Origin: Erythroxylum novogranatense
Taxonomy: Eukaryota > Streptophyta > Magnoliopsida > Malpighiales > Erythroxylaceae
DNA: 64,000 bases
NCBI GenBank assembly: GCA_029891385.1
Contig: CM057227.1
Location: forward strand, 62,249,567 to 62,313,566
Direction: 5' to 3'
The translations under genes and the position numbers were made by a program. Of this stretch, positions 12,980 through 27,495 are shown one piece after another (within the stretch, counting starts at the first letter, position 1; each line of letters begins with the position of its first letter). The notes below the pieces were generated by a model, which was not told the DNA's origin, did not search any database, and was given only the letters and a program-made list of their open reading frames with translations.

Positions 12980-15900
12980 ATTCTCCCCTCCTAATAAAAA
13001 TTTCGTCCTTGAAATTCATTTTTGATACTGAAAAAGGTAGAGGTACTGTTATCTCATACACTTCTCTGTTTCCTATCAATTTTTGCTTTAGATATCATTT
13101 TTCCTCAATTATACCCGTGATGAGTTTTAAAGTATTCAACTCTTTCCTTCCAGTTTCAAGACCACATATATCGGATTATAACCATACTAATCATAAAATC
13201 ACTCATAATGCCTTAGTCTCATTTTTTCCCTAATTATATAAGGATCACTTGACGTCACACTTAGCTTCCCCTATTTCCTTTGTATCTCAACTCACTATAC
13301 CTTGGCATAGGGGATACACTCCAAGACAAGTCTCTTCTTTTCTTTCTTTCTTTTTTTTTGAAGGAACACTGAACCTTAACATCTTTCTCCATATAGTCAC
13401 AATTTCGATGTAAGCCCCCAAGAATCCATTCGTCTTTCAAAACCACTTTATTCAGATTTTCAATTTATTTCACTCACTAACAATATCCCAACTTGTTCTG
13501 ACCTTTACTCAAGGTGATAGACTCTTTTTGTCGTCTCATTGCTTGTAATCATTTTGCACTATATATTAATCTTATATGCTGAAGCTTTATGCCTATCTCC
13601 AATAGTCAAGACTACAAGGAAACCAAACATATAATCACTCAGTTCGATATGCTTAGCCGCCAATTTCTCTTTTGAGGTACACTTACTAGGACCTCTCTTT
13701 ATCAGGTAATACACATATTTTATCCCATCTTTTTTTTCTCAAATCCTCAATTTAATCCCTTTTCTTGCAAATCTGATGTTCCTTTACCATTATGTCTTAA
13801 CTCGTCACTATACACTCTTTATTACACTAGAATGAGTAACCTAGTATCCACATATGTGGCACTCTGGTATGAAGTGTTCTATTCGATACCTTTGATTGAA
13901 ACATTAACTTTATTAGACAGCTTCCTCAAAGACAGATTCTTTCAATCTTTTCCAATTCCAGATCTGTCTAGTCATATGTATCTCTCATATGTTTCTGTCC
14001 ACATCATGACTCCATGCTTTCAAACCAGCTACTATTGCAGGGATATTTAAGTCATAAATCTCAATTTAGCTCATGCAGCTATATTTATCTCTTGGTAACA
14101 CAACATCATCGTATACATTACAACCAATTCCCTCTTGATCTCAATTGGGAACCTCTATTGTCTATACGACAAAAGCTCCAAATCCGAATGGCATACTTAA
14201 CACCATAATTATTTTGTTTTCATTTATCACTGACGTAGCTTACATCTTTTTCCCTCAAATCATTAAACTTTCATCTTCATTTGTCAATATGATCATAGTC
14301 TCTCATTGTTATCCTGTTGCTTGGCTCACATTAACCTTTAATATCATAATCCTATCGGGGTATGGTTAACTCCAATAGATGTAACCTCAAACTCATTGTG
14401 CTTATAGTTAGTTCTTGTAATTCCTTGAGTAACTAATTCCTCAATGCAGTAGTATGATTACATGTTATCCTCAATTTTTCATTGAACTTCCTTTTTCTTG
14501 ACGGTTTTCAGCAGTTCTTTCAATTTCCCGATGATTCCACATTGACTTATGGTAATGTCTATTCATTGATACCTGTTGCTCCACACATTTCAATCTATCG
14601 CCAACCATAACTTCCTGTGTTGGAAACCCCATCATTAAAGATACTTTGTGGTTCCCAAACATATTTCCACAACCTCTGATGTGGACTAAATGTCAACACA
14701 CAGTAATAAAACTGTCTCCTCGAATTGCTAAAATCCTCTTCCTCTTCTGTACATCAACAAAATAGTTTATACACTCCCAATAGCTTTTTCCATCTCTCAT
14801 GCTTGAGTCTTTGCTATAGATGTAACTCCAATATTCTCATTTTTTATTAATAAAGAAGACAGCACGTCACAATTTTTCAGAGAGACTTGTCATTTTATCA
14901 CAAAATTCCCTCCATTTCATCTATCGATTCCTTTCTAAAGCAAACCCGATTGAATCAAGCAAGGGGCCTTTGACCTCTATGGAAGACTTTCCAGATTCCA
15001 TTGTTGAATCGAGAGAAGAGCTTATGATCTCTACTACTGGCCATGGGATCATTGATCATAAACAAAATTACTAGGCTTTCTTATCCTATCTCAGTGATTC
15101 TAGGTACAAACCTCGATATTGTTTATAACTCCTCGTCAATCACCTTTTGCCCATAAGTACTTATTGGTCATTTTTACTACTTCAAGAAAATCATTTTCAA
15201 CATTTTATATTATCTTGAAAGATCAATTCGTATCATGACTCCAATGGTCAATACATCCGCGAGAATAAAGCTCAAAGAGGCATTAAACACTTTCATTTTC
15301 ATTAACACCCTGGCAGATACCATCCAAAATCATTACATCTTATTGACAGATGTGTTTATATTATGTAACCACGTACTCACATTTGCTACTGCTACTTACA
15401 TTCCAATTACTCTAGATAACCTTTCTATCCTTGTTCCTGCCCATGACTGGAGTTTACTATTTGCTCATTACAGGAACCTATTTTTATAGGCCAATAAAGT
15501 GGCTTGTACTTCTTCCTCACATTAACGCATATGTTGACAGCGATTCTATTTCAGTTTTTCCAGTATTTAACTCTTCTTCGACTCCAACATCCTATCATGA
15601 TCACTTTGTGAGAGTTCACTCTTTTCCGTTGAGTTATCCTCTTTTTCATAATCGTGTGCATAAATACAATCCAAACCTAAGCCCATTTTATGTATCCCGT
15701 TTCATCACTTGTACGATCATATTCCTATTATTACATCGTCCATATGTATATTCTCAACCCATCAGAATTATAAAAGCTAGATCATCAAGACATGTAGTCT
15801 CCTTATCACAAACATATTATTACGCCAAATCATAATTTTTTTATCACACTTCAAATCCAAATCTATCCTTTCACAATCATAGAAAATTATTTCTTTTGAC

Positions 15901-16534
15901 CGAGCTTGCACACTTTAATCTCATCATTTCTGATTTTTTTTCAAACAATATCTTCACTTACGATACTCTATATTCCATAATACACAAATCACCACAACTG
16001 TAGTAAAGCTTTATCTACCATATCGAACCAAGTGCTTTTTCTCATTTCCAATTATCCCCATTTTATCGAACATACAAGTCCAAATCATAACGACCTAGTC
16101 ATCCTGAGCTTTTAATCTCTCATAAACATATTCAGATATTCTTAAGCTAAATCATAACTCCCATCACTTTTAACCAATATTCCTTTCATGTCCATATTGA
16201 ACCTTTCCAGACTATCGCAAATGTCGCTTTCTTTTCTACACTTTAAGTCTCATTAATTATTTTGATATCACCACAGTACAATATGAATATCAGTATCCAT
16301 TTTTCCCTTCCTAATTGCCCATAACCCTTGTTTAGCTCATATTCTGACATATCATCACTTTTCTCACACCAAACACTCAACACATGTTCATACTTATGAC
16401 TCATAGCCATACGGATCAGACTAGGGATCAGTTGCTATGATCTGTTATGACATGACTTTAATGTATGTGACTTAATCCATAGTTCAGAAAATGCCCAGAT
16501 AAGTTTGTACTTCTAGGCTCTAATACTACCTATA
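12980..16534 (-). other. Interior of C, apparently non-coding
   Basis: 3555 bp. The left edge holds a polypurine tract on the minus strand (12980-12993, AGGAGGGGAGAAT), preceded by AATTTCAAGGACGAAATTT, which matches the usual end of gypsy pol. The right edge holds a degenerate primer-binding site (16516-16530, GGTAGTATTAGAGCC). No zinc knuckle, YxDD or integrase motif was found. Open frames up to 134 codons are AT-rich chance frames. Very old coding remnants cannot be excluded. Confidence 0.6.
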
Positions 16535-18297
16535 TGTAACACCCTACTCCCGTATGACCCAAACCCGACATCGATGGTGATATCTGAGTCCGTGCCCTAT
16601 GAGGGTGGCGTGCTACATCATTCAGTCAAAACTCAGTATATTTTTTTTTTGAAACATACGCATACTATATATATTATGCAAAACACAATTTACATAAATA
16701 ATCATCGGTGAGTTTAATGACCACGGGGACCCTTTTGTAAATACAATTTCATTCAGTTTGTTGACTTTACAACATGACCTATTCATTTGTACAAAAATTC
16801 AAAAAGTACAATTTTTATTAAACTCTAATGCAGACGCGAACTGATCCCAAACTCTTTTCTCACTTGCATGCGGTTGCTATACACCTATTGCCTAACGGGG
16901 TAATCTTATGGGTCCTGAAAAATAATTGCAAATTTTGGGTGAGTTTTGCGAACTAGGTGAGGAACCATCATCGATGGTTCACTCAATTCATGCAACACAT
17001 CGTTTGACATAACATATATTCACATTGTTGCATATTTAATCACATTGCACAATTTCACGTGAACGTAGACAATTTGATACATTTCATTCTATTTAACATC
17101 CATAACCAATTGAATTCATAAAACACTCAAGCATAAGCCAATTGTTTCATAATTCACATTTGGAATGATTGGTATCACAGAAACATAAGGCAGTTAGCCT
17201 TTCACTCAATCAAAGAGATTAAAAATCATATGCATATGACATGCACATATGACACTTTTCCAATTTATTTCGGTGTTGTGATCGAGCTCCTGAACTGTCC
17301 CAATATGGGAGCATTAATTCGTTGAGCCTAAGGCTCTGAACTGTCCCATTATGGGCGCATTAATCGTTGAGCCTGAGGCTCTGAATCACTATGGAGCTCG
17401 AGGCCCAAATATAAACTTTGAGCTTGTAACTCTCGGTGGCTGCTCCGGTCACAACTGTCATTAACTGATCATGCATTCATGTATGGAATGCATATGTCAC
17501 AATTGAGCAATATCACATTACAATCAAACCCAAATTATCACATTCAAACAATTAGTTCACAATTATTCACATTAAAATCATAGTCACAATTTATCACATT
17601 GAAAACACGAAGGTCTCACATCCTCAAACAAATAACACTTCTATGTCATAATCTCCCAATACATCGGACACCTTCGGTCCGAAATCCAGTCATAAACAAC
17701 GCACAATCCCACCATTCTTCTCCACAAAATTATAAGCACAAAATAATAAACAAATAATAATTGAGAAACCATCTAGGTCACTCACCGATAGCTCCCGAAA
17801 CAAAAGTCTAGAAGTCTCGGCAACGTCTGTGGGGTGACGTTTCAAAAGCGCCTCTCAACAGTCCAAAATATTCACCATCACCAAAGGTACACTCAAAAAT
17901 ATTTAATAATGCACATGTAGAAATTAAAATGTGTCAATGCATGTTCGTGACATTCCCGGCACTATATCACAATTTCCAGTCACAAGGTGTTATTCTAAAT
18001 ATTAGAAACCCATATACACTAAAATCACCCAATTCGAACCTCTATAGGTCCAATTATAAATAAAACACAAATCAGAAAAATCATTACCCGACCCTCTCAC
18101 TTCGACCTAACCAATCCACGACAATTTCAGCTCTAAAAATTTCCAATTTTACAAATAAATGAAATTAAATATTATACGAATCTGATGCCTCAAAAATTAA
18201 ATCAATCGGACGTCGGATGCAAAAGTAATTGACAAAAGAAAGAAAATGGCCAAATTAATTCAAAAATAAATCAAATAATAATTATAAAAAATAAAAA

Positions 18298-18342
<45 letters not shown>

Positions 18343-20755
18343 ATGACCCTCATGAAGCTTTCGACCAATTTCCCTTTTTCTTTAACATCAAATTTCTATT
18401 TTGCAAAAACCGACTCTCCTTTCTTTCACACTACACAACTTTTAACACACACATACAAAAATCACCAATTAGGTCTCGTTGGAAAGGTTTTGAAAAATTC
18501 TACAAATTTCATGAAGAGCGAAAAATCCAATTTCAACCCTAAGGGTGTCAAAAATGCACTCAAAGACACTGCCTAATCACACATTTACTACAACAGTACA
18601 GCATCTTTCTAAAAATCATAACTCCTTACCCAAATGTCCAAAAAAAGCATCCTTTATATCAATAAAAATATCAAACAACATACCACAACTCTCATGAAGG
18701 ACTTGGAAGCTAATTCCATCTCTAACCAAATCAAATTCTCAAGCAAAACTTCTGCCTACCCAAATTATTCTCAACAATAACCCAATCTTCCAAAATTCAT
18801 AACTCCTCATCCCCTTAGCGAAAAAGTCCATACCATATAGCAATAAAAAGTTCAGATAATATACTACAATTCTCAACAAGGACTTAGAAGCAAATTCCAT
18901 CTCTAATTAGGTCAAATCCTCCCATTAATGTGGCTGTCTAGTTAGGGTTTATGAAATCAACATTTAACCTAAACTATAACAAAACTTTACAAATTTATAT
19001 CTTACAATCTTTACATCCAAAATTCACATATAATACCTCATTAGAAAACTACAACAATCCTCTACAACTTTCCAGAAGGTCACTTGAGCCAATTTCACCC
19101 TTAACAGTCCAAAATTAACATCAGAACACAAAAAGCACAAAACCTATGCACTTAGAGTCACTTGAACACAAAACACATTTTGGGCTGAATTACCACCTGA
19201 ACTTTTACAGACCATAACTTTCAATATACACATCAAAAAAATTCATATTTAGTGGCATTATAAAGCTAAAAAAAAAATCTTCAACTTTCATGAAGACCAA
19301 ATTAGTAAATTCAATCCAAATCAACCTAAAAAATTATCAAAGTTTTAGGTCACAAGGTTCGGATTACTGTTCATACAGCACCTACAACTCACTTTCAAGG
19401 CCAAATTCAAGCTCCTTCAAGGCATAATTTAGTATCACTTCCTTCATATGAATTCTAGCCATACTTCTTAAGTTTAATTTAAGCCAAAGCTCATCTCCAT
19501 AACACAACCATAACAAAAGTTATGACTAAAAACCTGAAACATACTCAAGGTAAATCTTCCAGATTTGATACCTAATTCAACTTCTTTCATTCTAACAACA
19601 TTCCTACATCAATAAACATCAGCTTTAGCCACTAATCCAGCCATAATTTCCTCTAGATCTTCACTTGAACACTTAACCATAAAATGGCAGCACACATCCA
19701 AAATGTTCTTACTTTAATTACCAATCATTTAACATTATGAAAACCACTCTAACACTTAATACACACACTAATTCACACACTACACATATCCAACATCATT
19801 TAGCCTCACATAAACATGACTTATGCCCATACAATCAACACACAAACTTCATGAAATTAGTGCACCATAAAGCACAATAAAAGCTTCTAATTACCAATTA
19901 AAGAACACATAGGCCCTCACCTAACCAGCCTTTAATTCTTCATTTCTTCCACTTTTCACCAATTTTCTACCTCCCCAAACCATACACGACCAACATCATA
20001 AAAGGGGAAAGTCTCAAGCTTGTTTTGTGAACACAAGAAGAGGATCACTTAAGATAGAAGAGCTTGTTTAGGTGGAAAAGAGTAGCAAATTTATAAGAAG
20101 AAAATTACCTACGAAGGAGGAGGAAGAAGGAGTCATTGGATAAGGAGAAGAAAACAAAAGCTTTAGGACTTATGCAAGTTTCGTGGAAGCTCTCCAAAAG
20201 GTAGGATATTTTTATAAGAAGTGGGGATAAGACTAAGTAGGCAAGTGACATGTGTCACTTGCCACTTGTCCTGGTCTGAAGCATTCGTCAGGTCTTTTTC
20301 TAAAACCGATCTAATTTCTACTCAAAATTCCAATGACTCAACATTCCTAATGCCTCAAATTATGTGCCAAATTTTTCAATGTCATTTGGCAATCATTTCT
20401 AGTATTGAAAATCTAATCAGTCCGCTACTTGGCAAATTTTTCGATCATGGAATTTTTTCTAGAAAAATTCTAGAAAATTTTTTAAAAAGCCCCAAAAATG
20501 GAAAAAACACACAAAAATCACTCCAATTCAATTTTTCAAACAAAAATAACACATTTTTCACACAAAAAATTCATTTAGAGCCACATATGCAAGGAAATAT
20601 CATGAATACATGTACAATCATGTGCATGTGCAAAAATTTCAATTTATGCAAATATGGAGGCCATATTATGCATGAATATGCCGAGACTAGTTTACACACT
20701 CGTAACCCATCCTGAATTACCATTTTACCCTTCTCATCGGTGATGGGATGTTACA
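16535..20755 (-). repeat. 5' LTR of C
   Basis: Right copy, 4221 bp, adjacent to the primer-binding site. It carries a TA dinucleotide run at about 18300-18340 that is shorter in the left copy. Confidence 0.88.
18300..18340. repeat. TA dinucleotide microsatellite
   Basis: About 19 TA units inside the right LTR of C. The left LTR has only a short version at about 10515-10531. Confidence 0.95.
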
Positions 20756-21870
20756 AACATTTTTCTAAAAGAGAGAATGATCAAATCACCTCAATTTCAC
20801 CTTTTGATTGTATGTGAACAATAGACACAAAAGGGTGTTTGGAAAGTCCGAAAGTAAGCCAGTGAGTAATGAATTGTGATTTCAATTGTTGGGACCCGAT
20901 CCGGGAACCAGATCCCAACCGAAAAATGGAACGGAAAGCGAAATGCGGAAGACATGACGCATAGCGAAGCACAAACTAAAGGGAATACAAAGCGACCAAA
21001 AGGGAAAAATACAAACCGGAACGAATCGAATCGGAAAATACAAAGCGAAACATAAGGCGAAACCGAAAGCAAAGCAGATTACCAAGCAAATCGAATCAAA
21101 TCAAACCAAAAGTAGCGAAGCGTAATCGCTACTTAACAAACGGAGCCGACATCCGAGAACAATCAAGAACACAGAAACACATTCGTGTTGGAAACCTAGA
21201 CTATCCAAACCTGGTATAATTTTTTTTCTCTTGTTCATTCCTTTTCTCTTTACTCAATCACATTCAAATCATAATCAATCCATACAATTTCCTTTTTGGA
21301 AATTTATCCTCATATAACACTCAATTCATATAATTTGTCTTAATCACACAAATCTCATCTTTACCAAACTAACTTCTTAATTCTTATTCTTATCTTAACC
21401 CAATTTTACCGAAAATCGAGCAAGATAACTACGTATTTTGACAAAAAAAATTCTCGCAAAGGCAAAATACACTTATAATATCTCAATCCAACAACACAAA
21501 TCAACATCGGACCTCCCGTCCGAATCCAAACACCAATGAACGCATATATAAACCTAACACTTCAAAAATCCTCAATCGATCATATAAAATCTCAATCAAT
21601 CCCAACCACATTCAATATCTCAAATCCATATGCAAAATCCACATTCAATATCCAATTACATACATAAAGCTCAGTTACGACCATAAAATCAATATCCAAG
21701 TCTCGAATTCATATACATCCCGTAATAACTGCTTTATATACACAAAAGGCAATTCAAGCCAAAACAATATCAATTCTCAATTTATACAAAAATACAAATG
21801 CGGCAAAATCGAACTTGACGCTCTTTCATCCGATCTCACCTCAATACCAAGATGGGGATGAAAGGGGGGT

Positions 21871-21884
21871 GAGCTCGGAAGCTC
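21871..21884 (-). other. Conserved LTR hairpin, left LTR of D
   Basis: GAGCT and AGCTC arms; on the minus strand the loop is TCCG. The TATA box on the minus strand is at 21895-21902. Confidence 0.6.
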
Positions 21885-21894
21885 GTGGGTAACA

Positions 21895-21902
21895 TATTTA
21901 TA
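21895..21902 (-). promoter_or_regulatory. TATA box of the left LTR of D
   Basis: TATAAATA on the minus strand, 10 bp before the hairpin; the same TATGTTACCCAC spacer is found in B. Confidence 0.6.
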
Positions 21903-22252
21903 AAATGAATAATAAGCAGAAATCATTTTTCATAACTTTTAGCCAAAGGGCTTATCTTTTTCAAACTTTTCAACTTTTCAAGCATTTTCTTCAAACCTTT
22001 AATTTTCCAAACTTTTCATATCAAATTTTTATAATTTCATGGTTGAAAACCCTTTTTCTCATTTCTAAAAAATTCTCATAAACATGAATGCAATCACATT
22101 AGATCACAAAACACATAAACTCTTAACTCAATACATAAAACACATCAAACGGTTTGGGTTGGTCCTATCAGAACGTACTGCACATTCCTGCATAGCGGTT
22201 TTGTGCAGCCGTGAACGGAGGGGAGTCCGAAATCAGAACTCCTAAACCACTT

Positions 22253-22270
22253 GCGGGCAGTCGGGAGAAG
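22253..22270 (-). promoter_or_regulatory. Conserved 18-nt U3 core, left LTR of D
   Basis: On the minus strand CTTCTCCCGACTGCCCGC, one change from L. Confidence 0.5.
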
Positions 22271-25200
22271 GATATAAACAAGTAGAGACAGTGCACTGAC
22301 TCACAAAAGGACCTGACCAAACCCACATGACACATAAGCGGAAAGAGAATTCAAATTGCCCGAAGGCACTTTTCAAAATCTTAATTTTCTTTAAATTTTT
22401 CATATCATATCATCATAATGTGTCATAAATGACACAAACATATATCCACATGAATTCATATAACAAATCGAATGCAATTCACTTAAATCACATATTCATC
22501 AAATTCATCACAATATATGCACTAATTATTTAAATCATTTAAATCATAAATCAAATAATCTGAAAACCATGAATTTCATAATTCTTGCATTTTCTAAAAC
22601 TCATTTTAACCCTTCGAAATCATAATTTCAAACATTTACATCCTTTTTCAAACATTTTTATCAACAATAATTTATCAAAAATCAAATTTTGTCTTCTTTA
22701 ATTTTCAAAAATTCACATATAGCTTATAAATCAAAATATAAATATACTACCCACCTCATATCCATGCTAACAACTTGCTTTATGTCTCAATTGCTCCAAA
22801 GTCTCCTTCTTTCTTCCAATTTAACATTCCCTAAAGTAATTTCATCAAAATTCAATCTCATAAATAACTTAATCCTTCAATTTGATGCATAAGTCATCAA
22901 TTCATACTAATTCCAAGATATGTACATCATTAATTTCTAAAATCCCCAAATTCCAAATTGAACCTAAACCAATTCAATCAAATTCAATATCATAATTAAC
23001 TTAATTTCTCAAATTGAGCTTAGAAAACATCAATTCCTCACATATTCAAGCTATTTCAATCTCCAATTTTGAAGATCCCCAATTTTCAAAATTGGCCTAA
23101 ACCAATTTACACAAATTCAATACCATAAATCACAATTTCTTCAAAATTGATTTCATATTTCACTAATTCCTACTATTATTGATGATTCTACACCATTAAT
23201 TCACAAAATCTCCAAATTTCTAATTTGGCCTAAACCCCCAATTTTTCAAATTAAACTTCACCTAAAGCATAAACATCATAATTAACTTAGGATATCTCAA
23301 ATTCATCACTAATTCAAGCAATCTAAAGCAACAATTTCAAAAAACCCCAAATTTCAAACTTTGACATTCATTCCATCCAAAATTAAACACAACCTAAGGC
23401 ATAATCATCAAAATTGCTTTCATAAATCACATACCCATATCATTTTCTATTATTCTAAACCAAAAGTTCATCAAAAACACAAAGTTCAAAAGATTGCTCT
23501 TACCTGCTCTCTCTTGATTTTCGAATTTTTTTGCCCAAGATGAAGCTTCCATCATCTTCCTCATGTTTCCCTCTTGATAGCATCGAAAATCTCTTGAAAA
23601 ACCATGAAAAAAATCTAACTTACCTTGCTCTCTCACGAACTCCCTTCTTCTTCTCCTTCTTCGTTTCTTCTCTTCTTTTATTTCTCTCTTATTTTCTTTC
23701 TTATTTTTGCTTCTTATTTTTGTGAATCACATGCCTTATATGACAGCCATCTGATGTGCTCTGCCATGTCATTAAAATGGGGCACAAATGACCAAGTTGC
23801 CCCACTTATTTGCCTATTTCCAAAATTGCCCCTGCAGGAACTTGAAAAACTGACTACTTGCGTCCTATTTTCAAGCATCTAAACGAAATAATTTGGACAA
23901 ACTTTCTTCTTGAAAATTGTTACTCTAGATCATACGAATCCAACTCCACTTACCGCCCTCAATTCGGATCAGAAACGAAGAATTTATAGCCAAAATACTA
24001 TCGGACCTTCACAAAATCCGAGACTGAACATTAACATAAATTCAGTCCAGAAATTAACAATCTTAGGGATGAACTTAAATTTCTATCCCTTCACATGATT
24101 CGTAGCCCCATATCTTAATTTTATTTTGCCTTAAGAATCAACTCAATCGGAGTTGTACAGCTCCCGAAATTCACAAAATACCGAACCATGTTTAGAAAAT
24201 TATCCAACTTATAACCTATAACCAAATCTCTTACTTTGGTTCAATCAATCTCTTTCCATTTAATCTCCTAAAAATCATAATTCTTCATAAAAATGAAATT
24301 AATTGTCTTAGGAATCCAACGCTTTGAGAATCAAATCAATCGAATGTCGGACGAAGGAATTATAAGCAAAAGATTACAAAAGGGATCAGATTAAAAACAA
24401 AGTATCGGAACTTCAAAACCAAACTTTTCCACAATCATATCTCTCGATCTTGAACTCAGAATTTGACAAATTTGGTGTCAATAAAAAGATCAAAGGAAGC
24501 TCTACAACTTCCCTGAAGTACTCAAAATCAAATTAGGTCTCGAAAGAGGTCAAAACCTCAATCAAAAATTCTGTCCAAAACAGTTTTTCCTAAACGACTT
24601 CCAATTTTTAATCGCCCATAACTCCTAGCCCCGATATCAAAAAATTGCAAACTTTATATCAATGGAAAGATAAAAACATCATCTAAAACTTTTATGAAGA
24701 CCACTTATTCTAATTCAAACTAAATCCGTACGACGAGTGGCCTCGAAGCATAGAACACACAAATCTATACTTAATAGCATTTTCAAAACAAAGCATATCT
24801 TCGGAACATCATATCTCTCAATCCCGATATCGAAAAATAGCAAACTTTATATCCACAAAAAGATCTCGACAGAGGCTACAATTTTCATGTTGATCATTTT
24901 CTCGAATTTGGCCTAAATCAAAAAGTCAACTTTTTCTTCAAAAAGTCAAACTCTAAGCGAACTTTGACTGATCATAACTCTCAATTTCGATATCGAAAAA
25001 TATCAAACTTTATGGCTACAGAAAGCTCTTGACATAAACTACAAGTTTCCAGAAGACAATTTTCTCAAATTTTACCTCAAACAAAAAGTCAACTCTTTCC
25101 ATTCAAACTTTCTATCTCCAAAAGTCACTTTCTTAATTTTTTTTTCAAATTCTCTCACTTTTCTCTTTATTTCTTGATTTTCTACTAACTTTTCAATCAA

Positions 25201-25385
25201 TTCATTAGCTTAAACTTTCATAACCCATACAAATCTTCACAATTATCAAATACATTGAAAACTCATAATTCTTTTTTCAAAATTTCCTTAAAGCATAATT
25301 TCATCTATAACATAATACTTAAACAAAACACTCATTCAATTTCATTTACTATTTCTAAATTCCAATTAAAGATCGGGGTCCAATA

Positions 25386-26117
25386 TTTCTCCCCCTCTTA
25401 AAAGAATTTCGTCCTCGAAATTCATACATAGTCATCAAGTAACATATCTTCCTAATAATAGTCACATTACTTTCTTATCAATTTGTTATCACACACATAT
25501 TCTTAACTTAATCACTATTTTTCACTTCTCATTTATATCAAAACATTATTTCCTCAAATAAAATATTTCTTAACACATTTTCACAAGTCAATGGTCCCAT
25601 TTCTTAAGGAACCCAATATGGGCCAATAATCATCCAAAATCAACCTATTGATCTTTCACACATATATTTTTATCCTTTATCTCATCTCTCAATCATTCCT
25701 CATTTCATCACACATAAATATCCAAAAGCAAGTCATCAAGATTCATCATGAAATTTTAATCACGATTTCATAATCACAAACCTAAAATTCATCAAAGTTC
25801 CTAACCCTCATCAATCACTTAATGAGGTCTTCACCTACTTCATAAAAATCCATCTCCATGCTCATCTTTCAATCACAAATGAATATACGAAATCAAATCA
25901 TCCTAATTCCTTATGAACTTCAAATCTCAATTTCATGCACAATTTCCTAAAATCACTTAACATTCTTATCATCGTCATCTATCAATCACTTTGGTATACA
26001 CTATATCTTTATCACAATCTCCTAAATTCAATCTTATGCTTGAACATTCTTCTTATACACATCAGCTAGACATAAATGCCCAAGTACTATCATAATACTG
26101 GGCTCTGATACCATAAA
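25386..26117 (-). other. Interior of D
   Basis: 732 bp. On the minus strand it opens with a near-perfect initiator-methionine tRNA primer-binding site, TGGTATCAGAGCC (26101-26113), and closes with TAAGAGGGGGAGAAA (25386-25400) as polypurine tract. The latter is preceded by AATTTCGAGGACGAAATTC, the usual end of a gypsy pol gene. Between these nothing coding was seen. The pol-like end suggests the interior arose by deletion from a full element. Confidence 0.85.
26101..26113 (-). other. Primer-binding site of D
   Basis: Complement of GGCTCTGATACCA, i.e. TGGTATCAGAGCC, matching the 3' end of initiator methionine tRNA; it lies 4 bp from the LTR end. Confidence 0.88.
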
Positions 26118-27114
26118 TGTTGGGACTCGATCCGGGAACCAGATCCCATCCGAAAAATGGAACGGAAAACGAAATGCGGAAGACATGACGCAAAGCGAAG
26201 CACAAACTAAAGGGAATACAAAGCGACCAAAAGGGAAAAATACAAACCAGAACGAATCGAATCGGAAAATACAAAGCGAAACATAAGGCGAAACTGAAAG
26301 CAAAGCGGATTACCAAGCGAATCGAATCGAATCAAACCAAAAGTAGTGAAGCGTAATCGCTACTTAACAAACGGAGCCGACATCCGAGAACAATCAAGAA
26401 CACAGAAACACATTCGTGTTGGAAACCTAGACTATCCAAACCCGGTATAAATTTTTTTTCTCTTATTCATTCCTTTTCTCTTTACTCAATCACATTCAAA
26501 TCATAATCAATCAATACAATTTCCTTTTTGGAAATTTATCCTCATATAACACTAAATTCATATAATTTGTCTTAATCACACAAATCTCATCTTTACCAAA
26601 CTAACTTCTTAATTCTTATTCTTATCTTAACCCAATTTTTACCGAAAATCGGGCAGCATAACGGTTGTATTTTGACAGCCCAAAAATTCTTGCAAAGGCA
26701 AAATACACTTCTAATAACTCAACCTAACAACACAAATCAACATCGGACCTCCCGTCCGGAATCCGAAATACCAGCAGAAACGCACATATAAACCTAACAC
26801 TTCAAAAATCCTCAATCGATCATATAAAATCTCAATCAATCCCAACCACATTCAATATCTCAAATCCATATGCAAAATCCACATTCAATATCCAATTACA
26901 TACATAAAGCTCAGTTACGACCATAAAATCAATATCCAAGTCTCGAATTCATATACATCCCGTAATAACTGCTTTATTTACACAAAAGGCAATTCAAGCC
27001 AAAACAATATCAATTCTCAATTTATACAAAAATACAAATGCGGCAAAATCGAACTTGACACTCTTTCATCCGATCTCCTGCTCAAATATCTGGAGATGGG
27101 GATGAAAGGGGGGT

Positions 27115-27128
27115 GAGCTCGGAAGCTC
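27115..27128 (-). other. Conserved LTR hairpin, right LTR of D
   Basis: Same arms (GAGCT, AGCTC) and loop as the left LTR copy. Confidence 0.6.
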
Positions 27129-27138
27129 GTGGGTAACA

Positions 27139-27146
27139 TATTTATA
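27139..27146 (-). promoter_or_regulatory. TATA box of the right (5') LTR of D
   Basis: TATAAATA on the minus strand. This 5' LTR copy would drive the element's own transcript. Confidence 0.6.
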
Positions 27147-27495
27147 AAATGAATAATAAGCAGAAATCATTTTTCATAACTTTTAGCCAAAGGACTTATC
27201 TTTTTCAAACTTTTCAACTTTTCAAGCATTTTCTTCAAACCTTTAATTTTCCAAACTTTTCATATCAAATTTCTATAATTTCATGGTTGAAAACCCTTTT
27301 TCTCATTTCTCAAAAATTCTCATAAACATTAATGCAATCACATTAGATCACAAAACACATAAACTCTTAACTCAATATATAAAACACATCAAACGGTTTG
27401 GGTTGGTCCTATCGAGCGTCTTCGCACATTCCGCATAATGATTCATGCAAACAGTGAACGGAGGGGAGTCCGAAATCGGAACTCCTAAGCCACTT

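Larger units (their letters stand above)
8751..20755 (-). mobile_element. C: 12-kb LTR element with no recognisable genes
   Basis: Bounded by TGTAACACCCC and GATGTTACA, with an exact AACAT duplication (8746-8750 and 20756-20760). It has two LTRs of about 4.2 kb and a 3.55-kb interior. A polypurine tract on the left and a primer-binding site on the right show minus-strand orientation. On the minus strand it starts TGTAACATCCCATCACC, sharing its first 13 bases with H. No gag or pol motif was seen in the interior, so it is probably a non-autonomous relative of H-type chromoviruses. A 215-column LTR sample gave 16 differences. Confidence 0.88.
20887..25385 (-). repeat. 3' LTR of D
   Basis: 4499 bp. 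Contains the 18-nt core (22253-22270), a minus-strand TATAAATA (21895-21902) and the hairpin (21871-21884). The first 250 bp carry many AGCGAA motifs. Its inner end is CCAATA where the other copy has CCAACA. Confidence 0.9.

Noticed and set aside
20797..21085. Three overlapping minus-strand frames, repeated at 26034-26316
   Set aside because: They lie in the LTR ends of D, in two copies, and have no recognisable domain; the AGCGAA motif cluster leaves several frames open.
23531..23882. Open frames in the D LTR, with near copies at 28602-29190
   Set aside because: Both LTR copies have them only because the sequence is duplicated; composition is AT-rich and nothing resembles a known domain.
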